Source: NVQY01 sp047639325 (GTDB lineage Bacteria > Pseudomonadota > Alphaproteobacteria > Rhodobacterales > Rhodobacteraceae). From it: DNA of 13,149 nt. The DNA lies in assembly GCA_047639325.1 (NCBI GenBank), contig JBLINN010000095.1:1-13149 (forward strand). Direction: 5' to 3'. This document shows, in pieces, positions 6,141 through 13,145 of the stretch. Each line of letters opens with the position of its first letter. Position 1 is the first letter of the stretch. The position numbers and the translations under genes are program-made. The notes under the pieces were generated by a model, which was not told the DNA's origin, did not search any database, and saw only the letters and a program-made list of their open reading frames with translations.

Positions 6141-7031
6141 ATGCAATTGGCCAAGAATAGTGATCTCGCGGATTTCATCATTGCGCCAGATCCGGGGGCT
6201 GCGCGCCTGACCCGGGCGGTTGAGGGCGTGGACCACAACGGGCAGGTCAGCCGGATATCGGTGGTCGAGGAACGGCCGCTGACAATTTTTCTGAACGGGC
6301 AGGAAATTGTGACCGCGATGACCATCGGCGATTATCCAGAATATTTGGCGCTGGGGTTCCTGCGCAATCAGGGGATGCTGCACGACGGCGAAGACATCAC
6401 TGGGGTCGATTACGATGAAGAGCTGGAAACCGTGGTGGTGCGCACTGCGACCCAGACCAATTACGAAGAAAAGCTAAAGAAAAAGACCCGCACCAGTGGC
6501 TGCGCCGTGGGCACGGTGTTTGGTGACATGATGGAGGGGCTAGAGGGCGTGACGCTGGCCGCCACCCCGGTACGCACATCGTGGCTGTATGCGGTGGCGG
6601 CAAAGATTAACCGCACCCCGTCGCTGTACCTAGAGGCCGGAGCGATCCATGGCTCGGTCCTGTGCCATCAGGACCGTCCGCTGGTCTATATGGAGGACGT
6701 TGGGCGTCATAACGCGGTGGACAAGATTGCCGGGTGGATGTTGCGGCATCAGGCCCCGGCAGAGGATAAGATATTATATACCACCGGGCGGCTAACCTCG
6801 GAAATGGTGATCAAGACGGCGATGATGGGCATTCCGGTTCTGGCGTCACGGTCTGGGTTCACGGCTTGGGGGGTCGAGATTGCCCGACAGGTTGGGTTGA
6901 CCCTGATCGGGCGGATGCGCGGCCAGCGGTTTGTGTGTCTGGCGGGTGAGGAACGGTTGATCCGTGACGTGGACCCGGCAAGCGTGGCGGTTGAGGACGG
7001 CAAACACCGACGAAAGAGTGCGCGGGAATGA
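6141..7031 (+). CDS. fdhD: Formate dehydrogenase accessory sulfurtransferase FdhD
   Basis: FdhD carries sulfur from a cysteine desulfurase to the molybdenum cofactor of formate dehydrogenase, making the enzyme active. This 296-residue cytoplasmic protein shows the family blocks VVEERPLTIFLNGQEI (41-56), the cysteine loop TSGC121AVGTVFGD, EDVGRHNAVDKIAGW (185-199), TTGRLTSEMV (214-223) and ASRSGFTAWGVE (235-246). The second cysteine of the C-x-x-C pair known from E. coli FdhD is absent: C121 is followed by A-V-G. The start is ambiguous. AGGAGG at 6133-6138 is only 2 nt from ATG 6141 but 8 nt from an in-frame TTG at 6147 (MAKNSD...), so the TTG may be the true start; alternatively ATG 6141 uses GGGGA at 6126-6130. 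It heads the molybdenum cofactor cluster and is separated from mobA by an 81-bp gap containing a palindromic repeat. Confidence 0.94.
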   Translation: MQLAKNSDLADFIIAPDPGAARLTRAVEGVDHNGQVSRISVVEERPLTIFLNGQEIVTAMTIGDYPEYLALGFLRNQGMLHDGEDITGVDYDEELETVVVRTATQTNYEEKLKKKTRTSGCAVGTVFGDMMEGLEGVTLAATPVRTSWLYAVAAKINRTPSLYLEAGAIHGSVLCHQDRPLVYMEDVGRHNAVDKIAGWMLRHQAPAEDKILYTTGRLTSEMVIKTAMMGIPVLASRSGFTAWGVEIARQVGLTLIGRMRGQRFVCLAGEERLIRDVDPASVAVEDGKHRRKSARE

Positions 7032-7040
7032 AGCAAGGAA

Positions 7041-7086
7041 GAAAAATCTTTCCAAGATTTTTGGTAAGAAAATTTGAAATTTTCTT
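7041..7086 (-). repeat. 46-bp bipartite palindromic element, copy B (fdhD/mobA gap)
   Basis: Read on the minus strand, this copy has a perfect 21-bp palindrome (7066-7086; arm AAGAAAATTT, centre C), an AC spacer, and a 23-bp imperfect palindrome (7041-7063) with arms AAAAATCTT and AAGATTTTT. The cores GAAAATTTCAAATTTTC and CTTGGAAAG match copy A (CTTTGAAAG there), while the outer arm bases differ but mostly still pair. It lies between fdhD and mobA, where its stems could also affect the transcript as an attenuator, a processing site or an mRNA stabiliser. Confidence 0.85.
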
Positions 7087-7112
7087 GTTGTGCAAAACCT
7101 GAAAGGCAAGAG

Positions 7113-7733
7113 ATGAAGCAGCCGTTAGGGGTAATATTGGCCGGAGGATTGGCCAGCCGTATGGGCGGTGGCGACAAGGGGATGTTGTCGCTGGGCGGAC
7201 GGCCTTTGTTGTCGCATGTGATTGAACGTTTAGAGCCCCAGGTGGCCACGCTGGCGCTGAATGCCAATGGCGACGCGGCGCGATTTGCGGGGTTTGGTCT
7301 GCCGGTGCTGCCGGATACGATTGATGGCTTCGCTGGGCCGCTGGCCGGGGTTCTGGCCGGGTTGGATTGGGCCGCTGCTCAGGGCGCGGATAGTATCGTC
7401 ACCGCCGCAGCCGACACGCCGTTTTTCCCCGGCGATCTGGTGCCGCAGCTGTTGCTGGCGGGCGAAGGGATGGGCGCGCCGCTGGTATTGGCGGCCACCC
7501 CTGATCCGAAACGCGGGCAAGCGCGGCATCCGACCTTCGGGTTGTGGTCGGTCAGTCTGCGCGACGATCTACGTGCAGCTCTGACAGGCGGATTGCGCAA
7601 GGTGGTGCTGTGGACCGACCAACATGACGGGCGCGTGGCGGTATTCCCGGTGCATCGGATTGACCCGTTTTTCAACGTCAACACGCCCGATGATCTGGAA
7701 CGGGCTGAGAACCTGCTGGCGGGCTCGGCATGA
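7113..7733 (+). CDS. mobA: Molybdenum cofactor guanylyltransferase MobA
   Basis: MobA joins GMP from GTP to Mo-molybdopterin to make the MGD cofactor used by DMSO-reductase-family enzymes such as formate dehydrogenase. The 206-residue protein has the nucleotide-binding signature LAGGLASRMGGGDKG (9-23), a metal-binding Asp in AAADTPF (D101), the RHPTFGLW block (138-145), and the C-terminal FFNVNTPDDL (186-195). Length and motifs are normal for the family. ATG 7113 was chosen because AAAGG lies 6 nt upstream and the protein then begins directly at the family's first strand. An in-frame TTG at 7074 would start inside the palindromic repeat and is unlikely. The stop overlaps the mobB start as ATGA. 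Confidence 0.95.
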   Translation: MKQPLGVILAGGLASRMGGGDKGMLSLGGRPLLSHVIERLEPQVATLALNANGDAARFAGFGLPVLPDTIDGFAGPLAGVLAGLDWAAAQGADSIVTAAADTPFFPGDLVPQLLLAGEGMGAPLVLAATPDPKRGQARHPTFGLWSVSLRDDLRAALTGGLRKVVLWTDQHDGRVAVFPVHRIDPFFNVNTPDDLERAENLLAGSA

Positions 7734-8236
7734 AACTCTACGGCGTGGTTGGTTGGAAGAACGCCGGTAAAACCGGGCTGATGGAACGGTTGGTGGCCGA
7801 GATCACCGGGCGGGGCTTTACCGTGTCTACGGTCAAGCACGCGCATCATTCTTTCGACGTGGATCAGCCGGGCCGCGACAGCCACCGCCATCGGGTGGCC
7901 GGGGCGTCCGAGGTGTTGCTGGCCTCAGGCCATCGGTTCGCCTTGATGCATGAATTGCGCGGCGCAGCGGAGCCGACGTTGGCCGAGTTACTGCCGCACA
8001 TGTCGCCGGTTGATCTGGTGCTGATCGAGGGGTTCAAGCGCGACAAACATCCCAAGGTCGAAGCCTATCGCGCCGAACCCGGCAATCCGTTGATTGCGCC
8101 GGATGATAACAGCATCCGCGCGGTGGCCAGCGATGTGCCGCTGGATCTGGACCGGCCAGTTTTTGATCGGCCAGTTTTTGATCTGGATAATACCCGCGCG
8201 ATTGCTGATTTCATTTTGGCAGAGGTGGGGCTGTGA
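7730..8236 (+). CDS. mobB: Molybdopterin-guanine dinucleotide biosynthesis adaptor MobB
   Basis: MobB is a GTP-binding protein that assists MobA in making the guanine dinucleotide form of Moco. The 168-residue protein begins with the P-loop G8-W-K-N-A-G-K-T15. It has the family block VKHAHHSFDVDQPGRDS (35-51) and a Walker B-like strand DLVLIEGFKRDKHPK (95-109). It overlaps mobA by 4 bp (ATGA) and the following gene by 4 bp (GTGA), so translation of all three is probably coupled. Near the C-terminus a perfect 15-bp tandem duplication adds one extra RPVFD unit (residues about 142-151). It is in frame, so the protein should remain intact. Confidence 0.95.
   Translation: MKLYGVVGWKNAGKTGLMERLVAEITGRGFTVSTVKHAHHSFDVDQPGRDSHRHRVAGASEVLLASGHRFALMHELRGAAEPTLAELLPHMSPVDLVLIEGFKRDKHPKVEAYRAEPGNPLIAPDDNSIRAVASDVPLDLDRPVFDRPVFDLDNTRAIADFILAEVGL
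8153..8182 (+). repeat. Perfect 15-bp tandem duplication inside mobB
   Basis: The unit CGGCCAGTTTTTGAT occurs twice back to back (8153-8167 and 8168-8182) and encodes a repeated R-P-V-F-D. The two copies are identical at the DNA level, which points to a recent slippage or duplication event. Confidence 0.85.
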
Positions 8237-10311
8237 CGGCGTTTGACAGTTTCGCCATGGTCGATTGGTCGGGCGGGAATGATCGCGGATTAACGCCCAA
8301 GAAAGACGCGATTTGGGCCTGTCTTGCCCGGCGGGATCACATTGAAGACCCAGTTTACCTGCGCAATCGACAATTGGCCGAGGCGTGGTTGGGCGACATG
8401 ATCGCGGCGGAATTGGCTGCCGGGCGGCGTATCTGTCTGGGGTTCGATTTTCCGTTTGGCTATCCGCAGGGGTTTGCCAAGGCCGTGACCGGGTCGAACG
8501 ATCCCTTGGGCCTGTGGGATTGGTTTGCAGAGCGGATCGAGGACGCGCCAAAGGACAATAATCGGTTTGATCTGGCCGGAGAGATCAATCGGCAATTTGG
8601 GGGAAACGGACCGTTTTGGTTTAACGGGCTAAAGCGCGATATTGCTGGGCTGGGGCGCTCCAGGGCCGGGTATCAGAACCCGTTTCCTGATCGTCGGCAA
8701 GTCGAACGACACGCCAAGGGCGCTTTCACTTGCTGGCAGCTGGCTGGCGCCGGGGCGGTGGGCAGTCAGGTGATGATGGGCCTGCCGGTTCTGGCGCGGC
8801 TGCGTCGGCGCTTTGCTGGGCAGGTCTCGGTCTGGCCGTTTCAGCCGTTGGACACGCCGGTGGCGTTTGTCGAAATCTGGCCCTCGTTGACGGTGGGCGC
8901 GCCGCCGGACGGGATGATCAAGGATGCTTGGCAGGTGCAGCAGGTGGCGCAAGATTTGGCGCGGATGCCGGGGGCGGAACTGGCCCGGCTGCTGGATGTG
9001 AATGCACCGGAAGAGGGCTGGATTTTAGGGATTGATCCGGGGTTGGCGCTGGGCGCAATCGAACCGCCACCCCTGCGCAACGATTGTTTCGCCTTGCCTG
9101 CGGGTATCAGCTGGACCCCGGTGGACGACGCATTGGCGTTGTTACGGACGCGGTTATCACCGGTCGCGGGGATTGAAACCGTACCGCTGGGTGCGGCGCT
9201 GGGCCGGGTGTTGGCGAGCGACGTGATTGCCGCGCGATCCAATCCGCCACAGGCGAATTCGGCGGTGGATGGCTATGGCTTTGCCGGGGCGATCCCGGCG
9301 GGCGCGCATGTGTTGCCACTGCTTCAGGGGCGTGCGGCGGCGGGGGTGCCGTATGACGGCGCGGTGCCAAAGGGCTGCGCGTTGCGTATTCTGACCGGGG
9401 CGGCGCTGCCGGACGGGGTAGAGACAGTTATTCTTGAAGAAGATGTGACAGTTGGTGGTCGACAGATCGCCTTTCATGGGCCGCTGAAGGCCGGTGCCAA
9501 TGCGCGGGCGGCGGGCGAGGATGTGGCGGCGGGGGACGTGGCGTTACAAGCGGGGCGCAGGCTGACCCCGGCGGATCTGGCGCTGATCTCGGCGGTGGGG
9601 GCTGGCGGCGCGGTGCAGGTGCGCAAACCGCTGAAGGTGGCAGTGCTGTCGACGGGCGATGAATTGGTAGAGCCGGGCGATGACGCCGGGCCGGGGCAGA
9701 TATATGATGCCAACCGGCCAATGTTGCTGGCGATGTTGCAGCGGTTTGGCTTTGAGGGCGTCGATATGGGGCGCATCCCGGATGATCGCGCCACGTTGCG
9801 TGCAGCACTGGACCGGGCGGCGGGGCTGGCGGATGTGATTGTCACTTCGGGCGGGGCATCGGCCGGAGACGAGGACCATGTGTCGGCGTTGTTACAAGAA
9901 ACCGGCGCGTTGCAGGAATGGCGGATCGCGGTGAAGCCGGGGCGGCCTTTGGCGCTAGCGATGTGGGGCGGAAAGCCGGTGTTTGGCCTACCGGGCAACC
10001 CGGTGGCGGCAATGGTCTGCACGCTGGTGTTTGCCCGCCCGGCGATGGGCATGTTGGCGGGCGAGGGCTGGGCCGTGCCACAAGGGTTTGATTTGCCAGC
10101 GGATTTTAAGAAAAACAAGAAACCGGGGCGGCGGGAGTATCTACGCGCCCGGGTGCGCGATGGTCGGGTACAAGTGTTTGCCTCGGAAGGGTCCGGGCGG
10201 ATCAGCGGCCTCAGCTGGGCCGAAGGGCTGGTCGAGCTGGGCGACGGTGCGCAACAGGTGCAGCGTGGTGATCTGGTGCGGTTTATCCCCTATGCGGCGT
10301 TTGGGTTGTAG
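8233..10311 (+). CDS. moeA: Fusion: RNase H-like (DUF429-like) domain + molybdopterin molybdenumtransferase MoeA
   Basis: This 692-residue protein has two parts. Residues ~291-692 form a full-length MoeA, which inserts molybdate into adenylated molybdopterin. It has PPQANSAVDGYGF (338-350), LKAGANARAAGED, the molybdopterin-binding STGDEL (473-478), TSGGASAGDEDH (538-549), KPGRPLALA, GLPGNPVAAMV and a C-terminal beta domain. Residues 1-~285 are a different domain with VD11WSGG, GFD72FPFGYP, VE214IWPSL and KD231AWQVQQV. This spacing of acidic residues resembles RNase H-like folds of the DUF429 type, whose role in cofactor synthesis is unknown. The gene starts with GTG overlapping the mobB stop (GTGA), so it is translationally linked to mobB. 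No stop or frameshift separates the halves, and codon use is even across the join. The MoeA call is firm; the N-terminal fold is inference from motifs. Confidence 0.93.
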   Translation: MTAFDSFAMVDWSGGNDRGLTPKKDAIWACLARRDHIEDPVYLRNRQLAEAWLGDMIAAELAAGRRICLGFDFPFGYPQGFAKAVTGSNDPLGLWDWFAERIEDAPKDNNRFDLAGEINRQFGGNGPFWFNGLKRDIAGLGRSRAGYQNPFPDRRQVERHAKGAFTCWQLAGAGAVGSQVMMGLPVLARLRRRFAGQVSVWPFQPLDTPVAFVEIWPSLTVGAPPDGMIKDAWQVQQVAQDLARMPGAELARLLDVNAPEEGWILGIDPGLALGAIEPPPLRNDCFALPAGISWTPVDDALALLRTRLSPVAGIETVPLGAALGRVLASDVIAARSNPPQANSAVDGYGFAGAIPAGAHVLPLLQGRAAAGVPYDGAVPKGCALRILTGAALPDGVETVILEEDVTVGGRQIAFHGPLKAGANARAAGEDVAAGDVALQAGRRLTPADLALISAVGAGGAVQVRKPLKVAVLSTGDELVEPGDDAGPGQIYDANRPMLLAMLQRFGFEGVDMGRIPDDRATLRAALDRAAGLADVIVTSGGASAGDEDHVSALLQETGALQEWRIAVKPGRPLALAMWGGKPVFGLPGNPVAAMVCTLVFARPAMGMLAGEGWAVPQGFDLPADFKKNKKPGRREYLRARVRDGRVQVFASEGSGRISGLSWAEGLVELGDGAQQVQRGDLVRFIPYAAFGL

Positions 10312-10354
10312 GGCGCGCGACCCTATATCTGATGCATCGAAAAGGGGGCTGGTC

Positions 10355-10978
10355 ATGCCGCAAAAGAGAACGATTACACCCGGGTTCCACGAAGCAGAGC
10401 GGGCGCAAGTGGCGGGGCTGTTCTGGCAGGCGTTTGGGCCAAAGCTGGGCAAGGTGATGCGACCAGAGGCGCGGGCGTTGGCGTTTTTTGAAACCGCGCT
10501 GAACCCGGAATTTGCACTGGTGGCGCGCGATGCGCAGGGACGGTTGTTGGGCTTGGCCGGGTTCAAAACCGACCAAGGCGGAATGGCTGGGGGATCGTTG
10601 GCGCAACTGGCGCAGGTATATGGCTGGGTCGGTGCGATGTGGCGCGGAATGGTGCTGAGCGTGCTGGAACGCAAGGTGCAAGCGGGGGTGTTCCAGATGG
10701 ACGGCATATTTGTCGATGCGGCGGCGCGTGGCATGGGTGTGGGCACCGCGTTACTTCAGGCGGTGGCGGACGCGGCCGCAGCGCGGGGGCTGGAACAGGT
10801 TCAGCTGGACGTGATTGACACCAACCCACGCGCGCGCGCGCTGTATGAACGTGTGGGGTTTCGTGCCACGAGCACCGAGCAGACAGGGCCGTTTAAATGG
10901 GTGTTTGGGTTTGACAGTGCCACAAGGATGGTATTGCCGGTTGTTCCGGGTGATGATGGGCAAATGACCAAACTGTAA
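10355..10978 (+). CDS. GNAT family N-acetyltransferase
   Basis: This is a 207-residue cytoplasmic acetyltransferase with the acetyl-CoA binding motif A, R125-G-M-G-V-G130, followed by helix TALLQAVADAAAARG, and motif B N157-P-R-A-R-A-L-Y-E-R-V-G-F169. It is predicted to transfer an acetyl group from acetyl-CoA to an amine; the substrate cannot be deduced. The start ATG 10355 has AGGGGG at 10343-10348 with 6-nt spacing. The reading frame is open much further upstream, but there it runs across the end of moeA in another frame and is not coding. The 43-bp gap after moeA contains TATATC at 10324-10329, with TTGGGT 17 bp before it, so a weak separate promoter is possible. The sulfotransferase gene follows by 11 bp. 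Confidence 0.9.
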   Translation: MPQKRTITPGFHEAERAQVAGLFWQAFGPKLGKVMRPEARALAFFETALNPEFALVARDAQGRLLGLAGFKTDQGGMAGGSLAQLAQVYGWVGAMWRGMVLSVLERKVQAGVFQMDGIFVDAAARGMGVGTALLQAVADAAAARGLEQVQLDVIDTNPRARALYERVGFRATSTEQTGPFKWVFGFDSATRMVLPVVPGDDGQMTKL

Positions 10979-10989
10979 AGGGGCTGCCG

Positions 10990-11874
10990 ATGATCACCGC
11001 AACGGAACCGGTCAGACTGGCCCGGCGTGCCTATGGCGAAGCGATAACCGATTCCACCCGATGGGACGCCTATGCGCCCCGGGTCGGCGACATCGTTGTG
11101 TCGACCCCGGCGAAATCAGGGACGACATGGACGCAATCCATCCTTGCATTGCTGATATCCGGTGACCCGCTGGTTGATGCGCAAACCTCGATGAAATCCC
11201 CGTGGATCGACATCAACATCCGCGATGTGGCCGAAGTGATGGCGCGGCTGGAGGCGCAGGATCATCGCCGACAGGTCAAGACCCATACGCCCTTTGACGG
11301 CATCCCCATCTGGGACGAGCTGCGCTATGTCACTGTCTATCGCCACCCGATTGACGCTCATTTTTCCTATCGCAAACACGCGGCGAATATGACGCTGGAT
11401 CTGGGAAAGGAACTGTACCCCGAAGACCCATCCGAAAGCTTTCGGATCTTTCTGCAGGGCACGCATTACGAAGGCGCTAGTCTTTGGGCGATTGTCGAAC
11501 ATTTCCGCAGTACGTTGGACCTTGAACCCCGAGAGAACCTGATACGGCTGCATTATGCAAACATGTTAACGGACCTAGCCGGGGCGTTTGACAAGATCGC
11601 CACCCATGTGGGGATCTCGCATCCGCCTGAGGTGATGGAAACGCTGATCAAGGCCGCCAGTTTCGACAGTATGAAGGCAAATGCCCATCGGTTCGCGCCA
11701 TCTGCCGGGCAGAAATTTTGGCGCAAGGATGACGGGTTTTTTGACTCTGCTACGTCCAACAAATGGGAGGGCCAGCTAACAGCGGATGATCTGGCGGCCT
11801 ATGACGCGCGCATGTCCGAGTTGTTAACCCCGGATCAGCGGGCCTGGTTGGAATGGGGCAGTGCGGCAAGCTGA
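10990..11874 (+). CDS. PAPS-dependent sulfotransferase (cytosolic type)
   Basis: This 294-residue protein is predicted to transfer sulfate from PAPS to a small-molecule alcohol, phenol or amine. Family features are complete: the 5'-phosphosulfate loop STPAKSGTTWTQ (P40-A-K-S-G-T-T-W47), the catalytic His in VKTHTPFDGIP (H99), the 3'-phosphate binding segment VYRHPIDAHFSYRKH (R118, S126), and a late RKDDGFFDSATSNKWEG region resembling the RKGxxGDWKN motif. This is the animal cytosolic SULT type of domain rather than the bacterial LPS or Nod-factor type; it is found in some proteobacteria with mostly unknown substrates. ATG 10990 follows AAAGGGG (10977-10983) with 6-nt spacing and is 11 bp after the acetyltransferase stop, so the two are probably co-transcribed. 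The gene ends convergent with the cyclase. Confidence 0.93.
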   Translation: MITATEPVRLARRAYGEAITDSTRWDAYAPRVGDIVVSTPAKSGTTWTQSILALLISGDPLVDAQTSMKSPWIDINIRDVAEVMARLEAQDHRRQVKTHTPFDGIPIWDELRYVTVYRHPIDAHFSYRKHAANMTLDLGKELYPEDPSESFRIFLQGTHYEGASLWAIVEHFRSTLDLEPRENLIRLHYANMLTDLAGAFDKIATHVGISHPPEVMETLIKAASFDSMKANAHRFAPSAGQKFWRKDDGFFDSATSNKWEGQLTADDLAAYDARMSELLTPDQRAWLEWGSAAS

Positions 11875-11887
11875 CATAGGGGCCGGC

Positions 11888-11918
11888 GGCCAGAGCCATG
11901 CCGGTGCTATGGCTGGCC
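11888..11918. terminator. Hairpin between convergent sulfotransferase and cyclase genes
   Basis: GGCCA (11888-11892) pairs with TGGCC (11914-11918), and GCCAT (11895-11899) pairs with ATGGC (11909-11913). A GA bulge and a 9-nt loop complete a 10-bp stem in two steps. It lies 14 bp after the sulfotransferase stop and overlaps the last codons of the cyclase. It is well placed as a bidirectional terminator, but neither side shows a T-tract, so termination may be weak or Rho-assisted. Confidence 0.45.
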
Positions 11919-13145
11919 GTGACTTTCAAGCAAATAGGTGGCGCGGGGCCGGTGCCCTTTGATCTGGATTTCGCCGCGTGAAGAGGTCTTGTAGCGCTGT
12001 GATAGCAGCTTTTGGGTTTCTGCTGAAATCTGGATCTGATCCGGCAGGCCTTCGGATTCCATTCGGCTGGCGACATTCACTGTGTTCCCCCACAGATCGT
12101 AGGAAAATTTCTGTTTGCCGATCACCCCGGCGATAACGGCACCGGAATGCACACCGATCCGCAGCCTCAGATCGACATTATTGTCCCGGCGAAACTCGCC
12201 AAACGCTTGCTGCATCCCCAGCGCCAGATCGGCGATTTTCTCGGCGTGATCGGCGACACTGCCATGCAGGCCGGTGGCGACCATATAGGCATCACCGATG
12301 GTTTTGATCTTTTCTGCGCCGTGTTCTGCCGCAAGTTTATCGAACCGGGAAAACAGGTCGTTCAGTAGAGTTACAAGTTCACTCGCCGACATTTTCCGTG
12401 AGATGTCGGTGAACCCCGCAAGATCTGCAAACAAAACCGACACACTTTCATGGCTATCGGCCAGAGGTTCCTCGCGAGCTTTTAGCCGGGTCGCGATTTC
12501 GGCGGGCAGGATGTTCAGCAACAGCGCCTCGGACCGACGCTTTTCGTCCTCTAGCAGGCGCTCCAACTGATAGGCGCGCCGGTTGATGACATCCAGTAAG
12601 TAGGAAAAAGCAATCGCAAACCCCACACCGCCGCTGGTCCAGGCCAGCGCGTTCATAACCTCAAAGGGTGTACCGCCCGCAAGCGACATTGTGGCAAGCG
12701 CGACAAAAAGATAAGATCCTAGAATAACAGTGGTCTGACGCGCACCGTTGGTCACAGCAGGAACGAATATTATTCCTGACAAAAGACCGCTGGTGCCTGC
12801 CAAAAGCCCGCCGGGCAATTGTGCCAATATCAGAGGGAACAAAATGGCCACACCAAGGTAGGTGTACATCATGAAATACGTCCATAACCTTGGACTGGTT
12901 CGTATGACCGGCAAGAATGAAACACTGATACATATCGCAAAGTGCACCACTGCCGCCGCGCGAAAAGGAACCGTTTTAGGGAACGCGTCGGGGTCTAGCA
13001 TCAGGTCCCAAAACCCATAACCGATAAAAGCAGCGAGACCGATGGCTGACGCCAACCTGCCAAGCGGAATAAACCGTTGCAGCATTTGGTGGGCGTAGGC
13101 GCGCTCGACGTCTGGCGCGAACCTTATGGGCGTCCAGTTTTCCAC
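11907..13145 (-). CDS. Membrane-bound class III adenylate cyclase
   Basis: This protein of at least 412 residues is predicted to make cAMP from ATP. The N-terminal half has about six membrane segments (near 26-50, 60-80, 86-108, 112-131, 138-156, 165-186). A short amphipathic linker (ERLLEDEKRRSEALLLNILP, 195-214) typical of cyclases leads into the catalytic domain (~233-405). Metal-binding Asps are D241 in LFADLAGFT and D285 in IKTIGDAYM. K279 and D350 (in YDLWG) are the adenine-selecting pair, so ATP rather than GTP is the likely substrate. N357 and R361 in NTVNVASR stabilise the transition state. All catalytic residues are present, so it should work as a homodimer. The first GTG lies 4 nt from the window edge and the frame stays open beyond, so the true start may be outside. 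Confidence 0.92.
   Translation of the reverse strand: MENWTPIRFAPDVERAYAHQMLQRFIPLGRLASAIGLAAFIGYGFWDLMLDPDAFPKTVPFRAAAVVHFAICISVSFLPVIRTSPRLWTYFMMYTYLGVAILFPLILAQLPGGLLAGTSGLLSGIIFVPAVTNGARQTTVILGSYLFVALATMSLAGGTPFEVMNALAWTSGGVGFAIAFSYLLDVINRRAYQLERLLEDEKRRSEALLLNILPAEIATRLKAREEPLADSHESVSVLFADLAGFTDISRKMSASELVTLLNDLFSRFDKLAAEHGAEKIKTIGDAYMVATGLHGSVADHAEKIADLALGMQQAFGEFRRDNNVDLRLRIGVHSGAVIAGVIGKQKFSYDLWGNTVNVASRMESEGLPDQIQISAETQKLLSQRYKTSSRGEIQIKGHRPRATYLLESHGQP

Noticed and set aside
7074..7112. TTG start for mobA inside the palindromic repeat
   Set aside because: ATG 7113 has a ribosome binding site and places the LAGG motif at the usual distance from the start.
7032..7112. Moco (molybdenum cofactor) riboswitch before mobA
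   Set aside because: The region is filled by the two AT-rich palindromes also found at 3561-3606. No multi-helix aptamer pattern is visible, and the other copy is unrelated to Moco genes.
9474..10118. Minus-strand open frame opposite moeA
   Set aside because: Alanine/serine/proline-rich shadow of a well-supported MoeA domain.
9983..10354. Upstream extension of the GNAT frame across the end of moeA
   Set aside because: The Trp/Cys/Arg-rich translation is out of frame with moeA. The acetyltransferase has its own ATG and ribosome binding site at 10355.
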